From the NCBI RefSeq assembly GCF_031143425.1, contig NC_090447.1, forward strand, positions 844,569,760-844,633,759: a DNA stretch of 64,000 nt. The letters run 5' to 3'. This document shows positions 35,619 through 47,650 of the stretch, in pieces. The notes under the pieces were generated by a model. It did no database searches and had not been told where the DNA came from. It was given only the letters and a program-made list of their open reading frames with translations. The stretch is from Pleurodeles waltl (taxonomy: Eukaryota; Chordata; Amphibia; Caudata; Salamandridae). Positions within the stretch are counted from its first letter, which is position 1. Each line of letters begins with the position of its first letter. Both the position numbers and the translations under genes were made by a program.

Positions 35619-37088
35619 ACCCAGCCAAAGCACACAGACACACAAGCAATCATCCACCTTCACAGACTACACCAGACACACCTGCAGCAACCACACCAAC
35701 AGTGACAGATCCAGCCACAACTCCTATTTTACCCACAGTCAGTACAATAGCAGACCCGCAGACATCCACTGTAGTTACCATAGCTGCAGCCACCACAACC
35801 ACTGATACACCCACATGCAGCACATCTACTATACCTGCAGACACCACCCCAACAGACAGTCTCCCATCCAGTATGGCATCTCCCAGCACCTCCTCCCTCC
35901 TCCTCCCAAGGCACAAAAACACCCATACTCACCCATCCAACAGACACTCACCACCCACAAGCATTCATCACAAGCACTTACACCCAAGACATCTGCTCCA
36001 ACACCTCCTACAACCATTCCCTCTACCTCCACTCCCAAACCTTTTTGGCATGACCACCCCATGTGTCTGAAAGGCATTTCCTCTCAGAGTTTTCCCTGTT
36101 CCCTACCCCTCTCACACCCCGTGATGCCCCCAAATGGCATGTGTCCCTCCCCAAGTCCAGCCCTTCCACCGCCACGTCCTCCCCTGCACCCCTTGCTGGT
36201 ACCCATGCCCCTCCCCCTTCCAAGAAGTCAACCCCTCCCAAGCCCAAGGACCCCACTCCCAAGCCCAAGCCCAAATACCCCCTCCCAAACACAAGCCCAA
36301 ATCCCCAGCTCCACCACAACCCCTGAGGTGCCTGCCTGCCCCTTTGATGCCCTTACCCTGTGGAGATCATTTGGCAGTCAGGAGTCAAGGAGGGGCACAT
36401 AGAGGTGCCATGTGTGCCTGTGGCACTTTGGACATTAGACTGGCCAATGGGCTGATTATTGTATATAGGTATATATTTTCTTGGCTACTCAACGATTTTA
36501 ATACATCTGGCCCAACCTGTTTTTTGATTCGATGGTAGCATACCTGTCTTGCCTTTCTTTCCACATGGCTGTATAGTATTTGGTGCCTTTGGTTTGTTTG
36601 TGTACGGTCTGCATGTGTGTGTGTGGCCCTGGCTTTTGTCCCGCTGTGATGGCGTTGCATTGTGAGTAGGACAACTCACAGTTGTTGTCTTTGTCGCTGT
36701 TGCTGGTTGTGGAGTTGTTGTGCAAGCAGGAGCAGTGGTGGGACCTCCAGTTTGGGTTCCATAGAGGCCCCAGACTAGTATGTGTTCCAGAAGGTAATTG
36801 TTTCATTTATTGGGTTCTGCCAGGGTTTTCATGGTCATGCGATCGAAGCGGAAACCTTGGCTCTGTGCAGCCTTGTAATGTGTTTGGCGGGACCATGGCG
36901 TCCGCTGACCTGAAGGCGGCTATCGCTGTCTGTGGCAGCATGACCGCACTGGTGGTACTGGCAGTAGTTTGGCTGTCTTCTGTTGGAAAGACCGTCATGG
37001 TCATAATTTGGCACTCTTGTCTGCCGGTCCATTGGCAGTAGGATTGCCGGCATGGCAGTTCTGGTACCGCCAAACTCGTGATGACCCC
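35619..37088. other. Right part of Hb1 copy II
   Basis: First a proline/lysine-codon-rich low-complexity stretch (to about 36330, repeats of AAGCCCAAGCCCA type), then unannotated DNA, then a GGCGG/CCGCC-rich subterminal region (36880-37088) ending in the terminal inverted repeat. At 36502-36513 TACATCTGGCCC matches the end of the miniature element at 48721-49464 and may be a relic of one. Confidence 0.5.
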
Positions 37089-39367
37089 AAAGTCTGTAAA
37101 GCATTCAATTATCACAGTAATAAAATAAAACACAGGAAACAGTTTAAAAATCCAAAACCAATTAAGAAAATAGGAACTATTTGTACCTTTTATTTGACAT
37201 ATGTTTTGTAGCACACAGAAACAAAAAGCGCCAATCTGGTCATCTGGTTGCACCTCAACCAGGGCAAAGTCACAGTTTCAAGCTGACCGCAATGGAGCCC
37301 TGCTCAGCTACAGCAAGTAGGAGGCCTCGGTCAAAAGTTTACCTTCAGATGTAGTTGTTTTCTTGAAGATTTTCTTCAGTGGGACAAAGTCACCAATTCA
37401 ATCTGACCTCCCTTGAGCCCTCTTCGGATACGCGTTGCAGGAGACCTCGTGAAGATTTCTACGTTCAAACTTAAATGATTTTTCTGGATGGTAATCTTCA
37501 CCTGGGCCAAAGCTGAATCTTGATCCGATGTCCCTGGAGCCCTCTTCGGGTATGCTGCTCGGGAAGTCCTGTCAACTTTTTACCTTAAAATTTAGTTACT
37601 TTTTTGGAGCTTTTTCTATCTGTCGTCGGAGGACCCTCCACAGCAAGCCGATTTCGAGTCAACATTGTTGGATTGCCTTTTCAAGAGCCCCCTGTGAAAT
37701 CCTGGAAGTCTCAGGCTACAGAGCTTTTCAGCAGGACAAACCTGCAAGTCAGGTCAGGTCACGGTCGACGTAAGGCGGCTTTACTCCCAATGGTAGGTCG
37801 ACCCCTTTATGGAGCTTTTTTCCAAACATTCTCTAAACTTCTGGATCTTCTTCCATGTGGCCTTTGAAAGCTCTTTAGGAGTCCGCAGCCTACCCCAAGG
37901 TTCCAGAAGTTCCGAATTGCTCCTTGTGGGTTAGGACTCCAACTCCCAGAATGCACCTGGCTCAAACTCCAAAATGTCCACAGGACAGTGATCAGCTGGT
38001 CAGTTTCTTCAGGATTTGATGCAGGGGACTCTGGTTTGCTACTTTTTACCTGTAGCAAGCAGAGAGTCCCTTCTTGAACCAGTTGAAGCCAGGCAACGTC
38101 CTTTTAGTGCTGAAGCCCAAATGTGCAGCTCTTGCAGTCTTTCAGAGTGCAGTGTCCAAGTGCAGGTCAAGGGTCCAGCAGGACAGTCCTTCTTCTTTTG
38201 ATGTTCTTCCTTATAGGGATCTATGGTGTGGGTGCAGCTCTGTCATATTAATCCTTTCTCCTGGGATGAAAAGCAGGGGGCAGATTGTCCAATCACAGGC
38301 AAGCCACTTTCCCCTTTGATGACCACTTCCTGGGAAGTGTGGTAAAAATCAATCCCAACATTCTTCAAAAATCCAATATTGTTGAAACTGATCTTTGGAG
38401 GTTAGATCTGGCTGAGCCCACCCACTGGGTGTGGCTAAAAATCATAAACACTTGGCTGAGGTTGCAGGAAATGGCAAAGGTCCTGAGCTGCTCCAAATAT
38501 CCTTCCCTGCCTTTGAAGACCAGTTTGGCTGCTCTCCCCTATCCTGTTTCTCCATCTCCTAAGGCAGATCTCCTTTTCTGGGCACATCCTTTGTGTTCAG
38601 CCCAGGCCACTTCACACATCATCAAGGCAGCCTGGCCAGGCTTCCAAAGGCTGGCCAATCCAAGAGGGGCACTACAGAGCTGAATTTGGCAACATTCAGG
38701 TAGAACGTTTTACCTGAACTAGTTATATTAAATCCAACAATGACAAGTTGTGGGATTTATTTTAGCTATTAATTTGATGCCAGACTCAAGGTATCTGTTT
38801 CTTGTGGGGACTTTGTTATTTAAAATAAAGTCTCCACATTTTAGCCTATGGAGGCCATTCACTACGGGAAAAACAAATTTGGATATTTTACCTCACCAGG
38901 GCTTATAAAACAACTTTTATAGGGTCCCTACTTATAGTTACATGGCACCCAACCCTTGGGGCACTTAGGGCACACCGTAGGCATAACTTATATGTAAAAA
39001 TATAGATTAAGACTTTGGAAGTACTTTTAATTCCAAAGTCGAATTTGCATTAAACTTTAGTTTAAAAGCAGCCAGCAAGGCAGGCCTGCCTTTAAAATTA
39101 CACTGGGCACCCCAGCAGTGCACCTATGGGCGTGCTACCTTTTCTGGGGTCCATTAAACTACATGCCCTACCATATACCAGGGACTTATAGCTAGGTTGA
39201 TACTGCCACATATAATTAGTCGAATTTGCCTATCCACTTTACACACAGTACTGACCCTGGGACTGATAAGCAGAACCCAGGGCACAGCCAACAGTCAGTA
39301 GCCACCAGTATCTGTCCAAAATGTTTGGGGGTGACCAGGGCAAAAAGAAGGACTGTCCTACAGAGGC

Positions 39368-39759
39368 CAATTATCTGAGAATGGCCCTGATGTGCATATA
39401 CGTGGTTCTTGTAAAAAAAGAAATGCAGGATTATACATTTCTGGCTCTAACATTATTTGTATATATTTTTCAGTGCACTAATGATCCTTCTTTCACATCA
39501 TCAGCCACAAAACAAAAAAAACTGCTGCTGAAGTTTTGTACCTTATCATTTAGAAACATATGAAAAAAAAGTTTTAAAATGTTGAGTTTAACATTTTTTT
39601 TGCATTTAAAACATTGCCAATAATAGTGAAAGAAAAGTTTAAAGAAAGAGGAATTGAGTTATACAAGTGTTTGGAGAAATAGTGATATTATAATGAAATA
39701 CTGTTTGCTTGTCTTACCCATTTACTAATTCTAAGCCTTTGTTTGTAAATAATGAATTT
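39368..39759. other. AT-rich spacer after the solo LTR
   Basis: No recognisable feature beyond the GAGGC duplication at its start. Confidence 0.45.
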
Positions 39760-41154
39760 CCGTGTAGTGATAAAGACATACTATAGATAGTCTCCACACA
39801 TACAGAGACAAAATCTCAGAAAAAGACACAGATACACCCAGGCAAATATACACCTCACCAGAACACTGACATATAAAACATAGATGCACAGAAACACCCA
39901 CAGAGACATATGTTACATGGAAAGAGACACAAACATATTTGCAAGACCTATAAAGCTCTTCAATTACCACATACAACCATCTTCAAACAGATACACACAT
40001 ATACCTACTCACATACAAGCTTGCACACACACACACTCACACAAAGTGTTACACCGACATGTGAGAGAAACATACAGACACATCGGCAGATAACTATGAC
40101 AAAGATATAGGCATACATTCACACACATGCACATATACACTTTTACTACCACAGAGAAATCTAAACAAAGTATATACAGACCTACACTATTCAGCAAAAC
40201 TTTACACTTAGTCACATATTCACAAACACCCAGTCATTAACACACTCTACAGTTACACACATATTTGATACAGAAACAAATCCACACAAATATATATCCT
40301 ACACACAGATGTGCATAAACACACATATAGATAGAACCACTGCTGCTTTCAAGCACACACTCACAGTCACAAATATAGACGCCTCCACACACACAGTTAT
40401 TTATACGCATTGCTGATAGACACACACAAAAGCTAACACACATGTTCTCACTCACAGTATCCCACATGTACAATCCTATCTCACACATATTCACTCTCGT
40501 ACCCATTCCTATACAGACAAATGTCCATTCTTCTACACACAAACCTGCTCATTTATACTAACGTACCCTAACAAACACAAAGACATGCACAGATATATAC
40601 AAACCACAGAGACACACACATATAAGCTACTCATGCATAACTAATATTCTCACATTCATCTACACCTACAGTCACATTGACATACACACACAAACACATA
40701 TACATGCACACAAACAAACCTCCTTACACTCATTGAGACACACACAAGCACACAGCTATACACACCTCCACACACATTCTGTCTCACACACGCAAACACA
40801 ACTAACACACACACACCAGCACACACTCACCCACATATGCATCCATGGACATCCCTCTAGACACATATACACAAATACTCTAAATGCTGAAATAAACATA
40901 CAATTGCACCTACATTTACAGCTCCACACACTCTTTCACCCATACACACAAGCAGACACCCCCTCACAGTCTGTCACACACATCAATATATGCAGCTATA
41001 CAGCCCTGCCCATGCATTTCTTCAACCTCACATATACACATACTCAGTCGCACACAGACACAGTCAACCACCTACACTCACCTCAACCCATGTTGCTTCT
41101 TACACTCATACAGAAATATAACTGCAGTAACACCCACACATTCCCACACACTTA
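39760..41154. repeat. Degenerate CA-rich simple-sequence tract, left part
   Basis: About 1.4 kb of (CA)n-like DNA with ACAGA, ACATA and ACACC variants. It continues at 47494-47650 on the far side of Hb1 copy III. The Cys/Val frames on the minus strand and Thr/His frames on the plus strand are compositional. Confidence 0.8.
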
Positions 41155-41740
41155 GACCCTCATTACAACCTTGGGGGTAAATGCCACCTACCGCCGCGCT
41201 GACGGCCGCCAACATACCGTGACCGTGGCGGTATACCGATATGGGTATTATGATCCACACATAGAAATCTGCCAATATACAGACACCCACACAAGTCCGC
41301 CAGACCAAAGGTCAGTGATAAACTGCAGGTACCAAAACCCACACCGTTACGCCAAGAGGAATACGCCCACAGTATCAGGACCCACGCATCACAGCGGCGG
41401 TCTTTCAAGCGTGGTAAACCATTGGCGGTACACTCTGCCACTCTCAAAATACACACACATTTACAAAACGACACCACATTGGACAATTCAAACTACACTC
41501 ACCTGATACACATACACACACCACACCCACACACTCACACCACTATAAAACACACACCCACTTTACCCACAACCCTTCCAATGAAAAAAAAGATTGCCAA
41601 CAGAGAGAGAGACAAGCCAGGAGCACCCACTCAATCTGAGCCACAGAACACCATCACCCATACACCATACACGTACCTCACAGCACACACCCCAACACAT
41701 CACTCCACACATCCTCAAACATACCACTCACATCACATCC

Positions 41741-43303
41741 ATGGCACCCCAAAGACACCCCATATTTTCAGAGGAGGAGCTAAGGGTCATGGTGGAGGAA
41801 ATCATCCGGGTAGAGCCACAGCTATTTGGATCACAGGTGCAGCAGATGTCCATTGCAAGGAAGATGGAGCTGTGGCGGAGAGTCGTGGACAGGGTCAACG
41901 CTGTGGGACAGAACCCCAGAACAAGGGATGACATCAGGAAGAGGTGGAACAACCTACGGGGGAAGGTGAGTTCCGTGGTTGCAAGATACCAGGTAACCGT
42001 ACAGAGGACTGGCAGTGGCCCCCACATCCTCCCCCACAACTTACAACATGGGAGGAGCAAGTCTTGGCAATAATGCATCCTGAGGGCCTCGCAGGAGTAG
42101 CAGGAGTACAGGACTCTGTTAAGTCAAATCTTTACTACTATATCCCCCACCCTACCTGCATGCCATCACAAACTCCTACCCCTACCATCACCCCCATCAC
42201 CCCACCACCTCACAAATACCCCACTATCACAACCCACCCATCACAATACCAAGCCCTGCATGCAACACCTATGCATGGACACCCATCATAGACCTGCATG
42301 GGCACCCATCACTAAAGCATGCCCATTAGAGAGAATCACCTAGCCCACACAATCACCACGCACACAAGGCAAAGCTGACAGGGAAATCACAACCATACAG
42401 GGAAACACACCCATGCACAAGATGGCACATGCAGATAGAATAACACTGCATTTTCATCCCCACAGGACCCCCACTCAACGTCACCGGATAAGAGGTGCCA
42501 CCAACATCCAGTCCCCCCACAGAAGAGGCCCACAGTGATGACAGCAGCTCTGCACGCCTGGATCACGATGACCAACCTGGCCCATCAGGGACCTTTGGAC
42601 AGTCATTACCCTGCCACCGTCCCAACCCACCACAGAGCCTCCCCCCTCCAGAAACATCAGCAATGCACCCACCCAGTGGGCCCATACCACTGTCCCCAGG
42701 CCACGTCAATCAGCAGTATGTCCACCACTACAGGGACCCCAGGCAACCCCACAAACCCAAGACAATCAGGGACCTGGAGTCAGTGGCAGTGGGCACACGG
42801 TTCAGGGGACAGAGGCACAGGACAACAGGGAAGCTGGGAGGACTGCTGTGTGAAAGGGGGAGGACAGGCCCAGGGAACCCACTCTCCACGAGGCACTTGC
42901 AGAGATCCTGGGAGCATACCACCAACATTTCCAGGAGACCTTGGGCAAGATACTGGCCAAGTTGCAGGAGACCCAGCGGCTGCAGGAGGTACAGTACCTG
43001 GGGATCAGGGAGGACCTCAAACGCATGCACACCATCCTGGTCATCATTGCAGGGGTGCTGACTGACATGGCCAAAACCATAAGGGAGGCAGTGGCACAAC
43101 AATGGGCCCCTGACACTAGCCACACCGATGAACAGCCCTCGACCTCCGCCAGCGCTAGAGGACAGGAGGCCCTGCCACTGGAACAACAGGCCATCAGCAC
43201 CCCACCCCCTGCAGAAGGAAAACCACCCGCAAACAGTCCCTGCTATCCAGGCAGAAGCCAGAGAACATTGCCAAGACCCCGCCAGGAAATAAGACTCTCC
43301 TGA
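41741..43303 (+). pseudogene. Hb1 gene A, Myb/trihelix-like (copy III)
   Basis: The best preserved gene A. Exon 1 starts ATG at 41741: FSEEELRVMVEEIIRVEPQL, then KMELWRRVVDRVNAVG and RKRWNNLRGKV, a complete Myb/SANT-like domain with both tryptophans. One frameshift around 42015-42040 precedes TTWEEQVLAIMHPEGL. The exon should end at 42118, but the donor reads GTTAAG-type where copy II has GGTAAGT, so splicing is probably lost. Exon 2 starts after CCCCACAG (42466), has an early TAA, a PGPSGTFGQ segment, then in another frame a long helix (ETLGKILAKLQETQRLQE) to about 43100 and a stop at 43301. The helix suggests oligomerisation. Inactive. Confidence 0.72.
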
Positions 43304-43780
43304 TTGTCACCCTTGTGTCCCACTCTGTCACCCTGTCCACCTTGAACTGCCATTGCTCCCCTTCCTATGCCCCATTGGACAATGCACCTGTGATACCATG
43401 AGATTGGGCTCTAACTGGACATTCCCCTCCATCACCCCAGCCCATTGCACATACCCCTCTACTTATTAGCACTTAAGTAAACACCCTTGGAACAAATACA
43501 ATTCTGGAGTCTCTCAATTGATTGAAATATTGCAATTCACATGTACAGTAATTTATACATTGGTATGACCTGTAGTGGGCAGCAGTAAACATTCGAGGAG
43601 CCAGAGTGCGGCACAGAGATCTGAAAATAGAGATGCTAAAGGGTACAGTAAGTGGCCATAGACATAGGGAAATCATGTGCCATGTACAATGTCCAACAGA
43701 AAATTGAAAAGTAAAGTGAAGTTACAGTGTCTGACCTGTGTGTCACTGGAAGTACTGCTCTATGATATTACCTCTGTTGT

Positions 43781-43850
43781 TGTAGGAGGCTGGCCTGGCT
43801 TATAGTGGGTATCTGATGGTACTTACACCTTGTGCCAGGTCCGGTTATCC
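43781..43850 (+). repeat. Short LTR-start-like fragment
   Basis: TGTAGGAGGCTGGCCTGG and the following 50 bases look like the beginning of a salamander Gypsy LTR that I recall from memory. It sits where copies I and II have the 3' side of the transposase. No target duplication seen. Confidence 0.4.
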
Positions 43851-44069
43851 CTTATTAGTAGTGGGTTTCAGGTGTGCAGCTGAAGGCGTTATGCCATGTC
43901 CCTTATAGGCTGGTGACTGACATTGTAACTGGTAGTGCATGGCCTAGTGCATAGGGCAGCTCCCTGTGTGTTGTGTACGCCAACTATAGTGTTGTTGCTG
44001 GCATTGACCAAGTGTATCCTCTGTCTCTCCCCCCCCCTTTTTGTATTGTCACCCAGTCCTTATGTGCAG

Positions 44070-44658
44070 TAGCATCATCTGGCAGAAGAGCAGAGGCACC
44101 GGCGACGGAGGGAACTGCATCCCATTTGGGCCTGGAGGCCGAATCCACCCAGGGTAAGGGCACCGGTGGGACGGAGGGCAAGGGGAGCACCACGACGGAG
44201 ACAGGAGGGGACACTACAGACAGCGACTCCTCCTCCGATGGAAGCTCCCTAGCAGTGGCGGACACCTCTGTGCCCACCCCAACAACAGGTGCAGCTGCCA
44301 CCCCCGTACCAGCACCACCCTCCCAGCAGCCCCTCAGCGTGTTTCCCGTGCCCTCTCACCCAGGAGGGTGGGCATCTCCTTTGCCCCAGGCACCTCGGGC
44401 CCTGCCCCAGTCAGCCCAGCTGCCCTCAGTGAGGAGGCTATTGACCTCCTTAGATCCCTCACTGTTGGGCAGTCAACCATTCTGAATACCATCCAGGGTG
44501 TTGAGAGGCATTTGCAGCAAACAAATGCATACTTGAGGGGCATTCACTCTGGCGTGGTGGCCAAACAGAGAGCATTTCAGGCTCTGGCCTCCGCGCTGAT
44601 GGCAGCCATTGTCCCTGTCTCTAGCCTGCCTCCTCCAACTTCCTCCACCCAGTCCTAA
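44070..44658 (+). pseudogene. Hb1 gene B, C-terminal exon (copy III)
   Basis: Exon starts after TTATGTGCAG. An acidic-serine part (DTTDSDSSSDGSSLAVAD) and a proline-rich part are followed, after a frame change, by GISFAPGTSG, SEEAIDLLRSLTVGQSTI and a helix through AYLRGIHSG to KQRAFQALAS, ending at 44656-44658. The most conserved segment across the three copies is EEAIDLLRSLTVGQST. The frame change is in the same place as in copy I. Confidence 0.68.
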
Positions 44659-45995
44659 TCCCCTCAATCCCAGCCTATCCCAAGCACACCTTCAGATAAG
44701 CATTCACCAAAATCAACAGACTAAAGTGGTTCAGGCAAACACAAGCACAACACTTAATCTCACAGACACTCACACAAGCACCATCCCCATGCAGACACAC
44801 CAACATCCACTGTCGCCACTCTGTCCCTCTCCTGCTCGTCGTCCACCTCCCTCCCAGTAGCATCTCCACTCACACCTGCATGCACTACACCCTCATCCAC
44901 TACCTCCATCACCAGCATGCCCATCACCACACACCCCTCACTGGCAGTCACCACCCCCACATCCATGCACACGTCCCCTGTGTCCTCTCCCACTGTGTCT
45001 GTGACCCCTCCTCCCAAAGTACACAAATGCAAGCACCACCCACCGAACAGCAATCCATCCCACAATAGCATCCAGCCCGTGCAACCGCACCCAAACACAG
45101 CAGTCTGACACCTCCTACAACTACTCCCTCTTCCTCCACTCCCAAACCTTCACCCTCTTCCCCCCAATGTCCCTAAGAAGCTTTTCCTAGCCAACATTGA
45201 CCTGTTTCCCACCCCTCCCCCGCCGTCCTTCCCCTCGGGCCAGGGTGGCCAAAACCCAGCCCAGCACCTCATCCACCAAGTCCAGGTCCACTGTGGTTCC
45301 TACAGCTGCCAGAGGCTCAAAGGGGGCAACCGTCAGGCCAGCCAGTGTGCCACCAACCCCTGCCAAGTCACAGAACATTCTGCCACCTGGCAAGGTGAAG
45401 AAGGGGACAGCATCCAGTAAGGGGAAGGAGCCACAACCACCCAGCAAGGCCACCTCAAAGACTCAGCCGTCCGAGCCTCCAGGTGAGCACAACCGTCAGC
45501 ACTGCCACCTGCACCGCCACCTGCACTGCCACAAGCACCGCTGCAAACACTGCCACCCGCACCGTCACCTGCACTGCCGCAAGCACCACTACTGTCAGCA
45601 CCAGCAGCCCCAGTGGGCAGCCGTCCGAGGCTGCAGGAGAAAGGCTGGAGCCTCCCCCACCACTGGCAGCACCGGCACCTCCACCGTGGCCAGCACCGCC
45701 ACCTGCACTGCCGCAAGCCCTGTCGCAAGCACCACCACCTGAATTGCTGACAGTAGCACCACTGCCAGCAGCAGCAGCCTCAGTGGGCAGCCATCCGAGG
45801 CTGCAGGAGAAGGGCAGGAGCCTCCCCCACCAGCACCGGCACAACCACCACTGTGCAGCCGTAGTCACCGGCGAATGGACTGTAGCCCTGTCTCCATGGA
45901 GTATCATGCATCCTGACCACTGCAAATCTCAGGGGTCTGACACCCATGTGAGGGACTGGGACCTGGCACCCCCCAAGTGCTGCATCACTGGGTAC
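44659..45995. other. Low-complexity right part of copy III
   Basis: Proline-codon-rich DNA, then at 45485-45830 a run of GCCACC(T/G)GCACTGCC-type near-repeats. It gives several long but compositional frames (up to 190 codons). No gene is supported. Confidence 0.55.
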
Positions 45996-46257
45996 CAAGC
46001 CCCCTCCAGAACCAGTAGAGAAAGGCATCCACTCACCCTATCCTTGGCAGGATGAAGCACACTGGGCAAAAAGCCCCCTCCAGAACCAGTGGATAAAGGC
46101 ATCCACTCACCCTATCCTTGACAGGATGAAGCACACTGGGCACAAAGCCCCCTTCAGAACCAGTGGAGAAAGGCATCCACTCACCCTATCCTTGGCAGGA
46201 TGAAGAACACTGGGCACAAAGCCCCCTCCAGAATCAGTGGAAGAAGCCATCCACTTG
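45996..46257. repeat. 74-75-bp minisatellite, about 3.5 units
   Basis: Units start with AAGCCCCCTCCAGAACC near 45996, 46071, 46145 and 46219. Spacing is 75, 74 and 74 bases. Confidence 0.85.
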
Positions 46258-46650
46258 AGAGACTGTCGCCTTGCACTCCCCAGGTCAAGGCAGTGGGCAA
46301 ACCACCCACTTGAGAGACTGTGGCTTAGCACTCCCCAGGACCAAGCAGTGGGCAAACCACCCACTTGAGAGACTGTGGCCTTGCACTCCCCAGGAGCAAG
46401 CAGTGAGCAAACCACCCACTTGAGAGACTGTGGCTTTGCACTCCCCCGCGCCAGGCAGTGGGCAAACCACCCACTTGAGAGACTGTGGCCTTGCACTCCC
46501 CAGGACCAAGCAGTGGGCCAGACCACCCACTTGAGAGACTTGAAGGACTGTGGCTTTGCACTCCCCAGGACATCGCTGTGGGCAAATCACCCACTGGAGA
46601 GACTTGAGAGACTGTGGCCTTGCACTCCCCAGGGCATTGCTGTGGGCATG
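46258..46650. repeat. ~55-bp minisatellite, about 7 units
   Basis: Units start GAGACTGTGG near 46258, 46314, 46369 and onward, each with CTTGCACTCCCCAGG and CCACCCACTTGA. It follows directly on the 74-bp array. Long Gly/Cys/Trp frames on the minus strand follow from the repeat. Confidence 0.85.
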
Positions 46651-47493
46651 GAGCCCCCTCAAGGAGCAGTGGCATTGTACCATCTTCCGGCTGAGGTGCC
46701 CCCCATTCCCCATCCCCCTGAGGTGCCTGTGTTTTTTCAACCTGATGCCCATGCAGTGTTCTCTCCATTTTGAGGCAGGAGTCAAGTGTGGGCTTGGTTT
46801 ATATGTTATGGCCCAGTAGGCCACAGACTATTTTTGTGTGGACATTGTTCCTCATTTTGTATATATTGTATATATTGTACATACTGTTTATTTATTTATG
46901 AACGTATTACTCGGGAATTCTCATATTACACTAATTTGACTCAATTCCTTTGGTCCTTGCGTTCTTCCAGAGGGTTACAGGGTATATATGTAATGTTGTT
47001 GCATGTGTTTGTGTGTATGGTGTTGGGGGTGGGTATGTTACGTGCTGCATGTGTGTGTCACTCTCTTTTTCCTACCTTCCCCTGTCTACTAGGTGCTGTA
47101 CTCACCGTGGTCGTTGTTGCCACTGTTGGTGCTTCTGATATATGAGAAGATACACCAGCATGGGTAGGACGTGCAGCTCGGGCTCCATGGCGTCCTGGTT
47201 CTTCGTTGAGTGTCGAGAGGTGAGTGGTTTCCCTTCCAAGCACTGTTTCTGCTGTGCTTTTGATGCCATTGGTATCGCCCCGGAAAAGCTGGGCGGATGG
47301 GCGGGTTGTAATGGGGTGGGCGGTACATTGTCTTCCGCCTGGTTGTTGGCTACCGCTGTGGCAGTCAGAGTGTTAAAGTGGCTGTATGTGTTGGTGGTTT
47401 CCGCCGTGGTTAGGATCCAATTTTTTTTACCGCTGGCCTGTTGGCGGTATTACCGCCGCTTTAACACCGACCGCCAGGGTTGTAATGAGGGCC
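46651..47493. other. Right end region of Hb1 copy III
   Basis: AT-rich then GGCGG/CCGCC-rich subterminal DNA (47270-47493). Short inverted motifs match the left end region 41180-41250. No coding frame supported. Confidence 0.5.
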
Positions 47494-47650
47494 TTAGTGT
47501 CATACACATGCACACACACCTTCACACACTCATCAAGGCATGCTTGTACACACATGTCCACAGTCATTTACCCCACCACTCTCACACACACTCACATACA
47601 CACACACACATATACAAACATATACACTTCCACACAGACACACATATTTT
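47494..47650. repeat. CA-rich tract, right part
   Basis: Continuation of the 39760-41154 tract after the TTA duplication; cut in two by Hb1 copy III. Confidence 0.75.

Larger units (their letters stand above)
27711..37088 (+). mobile_element. Hb1 Harbinger copy II, complete but decayed
   Basis: It begins GGGCCTCAGTATTA and ends, reversed, GGGGTCATCACGAG, with AAA on both sides. It interrupts the solo LTR: LTR sequence ...GGAGACAAA stops at 27710 and resumes with AAAGTCTGTAAAGC at 37089. The 9.4 kb contain gene A (+, 28390-29500), transposase (-, 30455-31905), gene B Myb exons (+, 32503-33081) and gene B tail (+, 35025-35618). It is the only copy with all parts visible. Confidence 0.85.
27555..39362 (-). 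repeat. Solo LTR split by Hb1 copy II
   Basis: On the minus strand the LTR starts TGTAGGACAG at 39362 and ends CCCAACA at 27555. The target duplication GAGGC is at 27550-27554 and 39363-39367. The two pieces, 27555-27710 and 37089-39362, together make about 2.43 kb. They are homologous along their length to the LTRs at 1-7455, for instance the ACCAAGGGT block, CTGCCTTGCTGGCTGC and the 120-bp internal units, but are clearly older. No interior remains. Confidence 0.88.
41155..47493 (+). mobile_element. Hb1 Harbinger copy III, transposase lost
   Basis: Starts GACCCTCATTACAACC and ends GGTTGTAATGAGGGCC, flanked by TTA at 41152-41154 and 47494-47496. It splits the CA-rich tract. Gene A (41741-43303) and gene B tail (44070-44658) remain; where copies I and II carry the transposase this copy has only an LTR-like fragment. 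The gene B Myb exons are also absent. Confidence 0.85.

Noticed and set aside
39760..41150. Cys-rich minus-strand proteins and Thr-rich plus-strand proteins
   Set aside because: Products of the degenerate CA repeat.
45483..46824. Frames of 130-190 codons on both strands
   Set aside because: They follow from GCCACC-type repeats and the two minisatellites.
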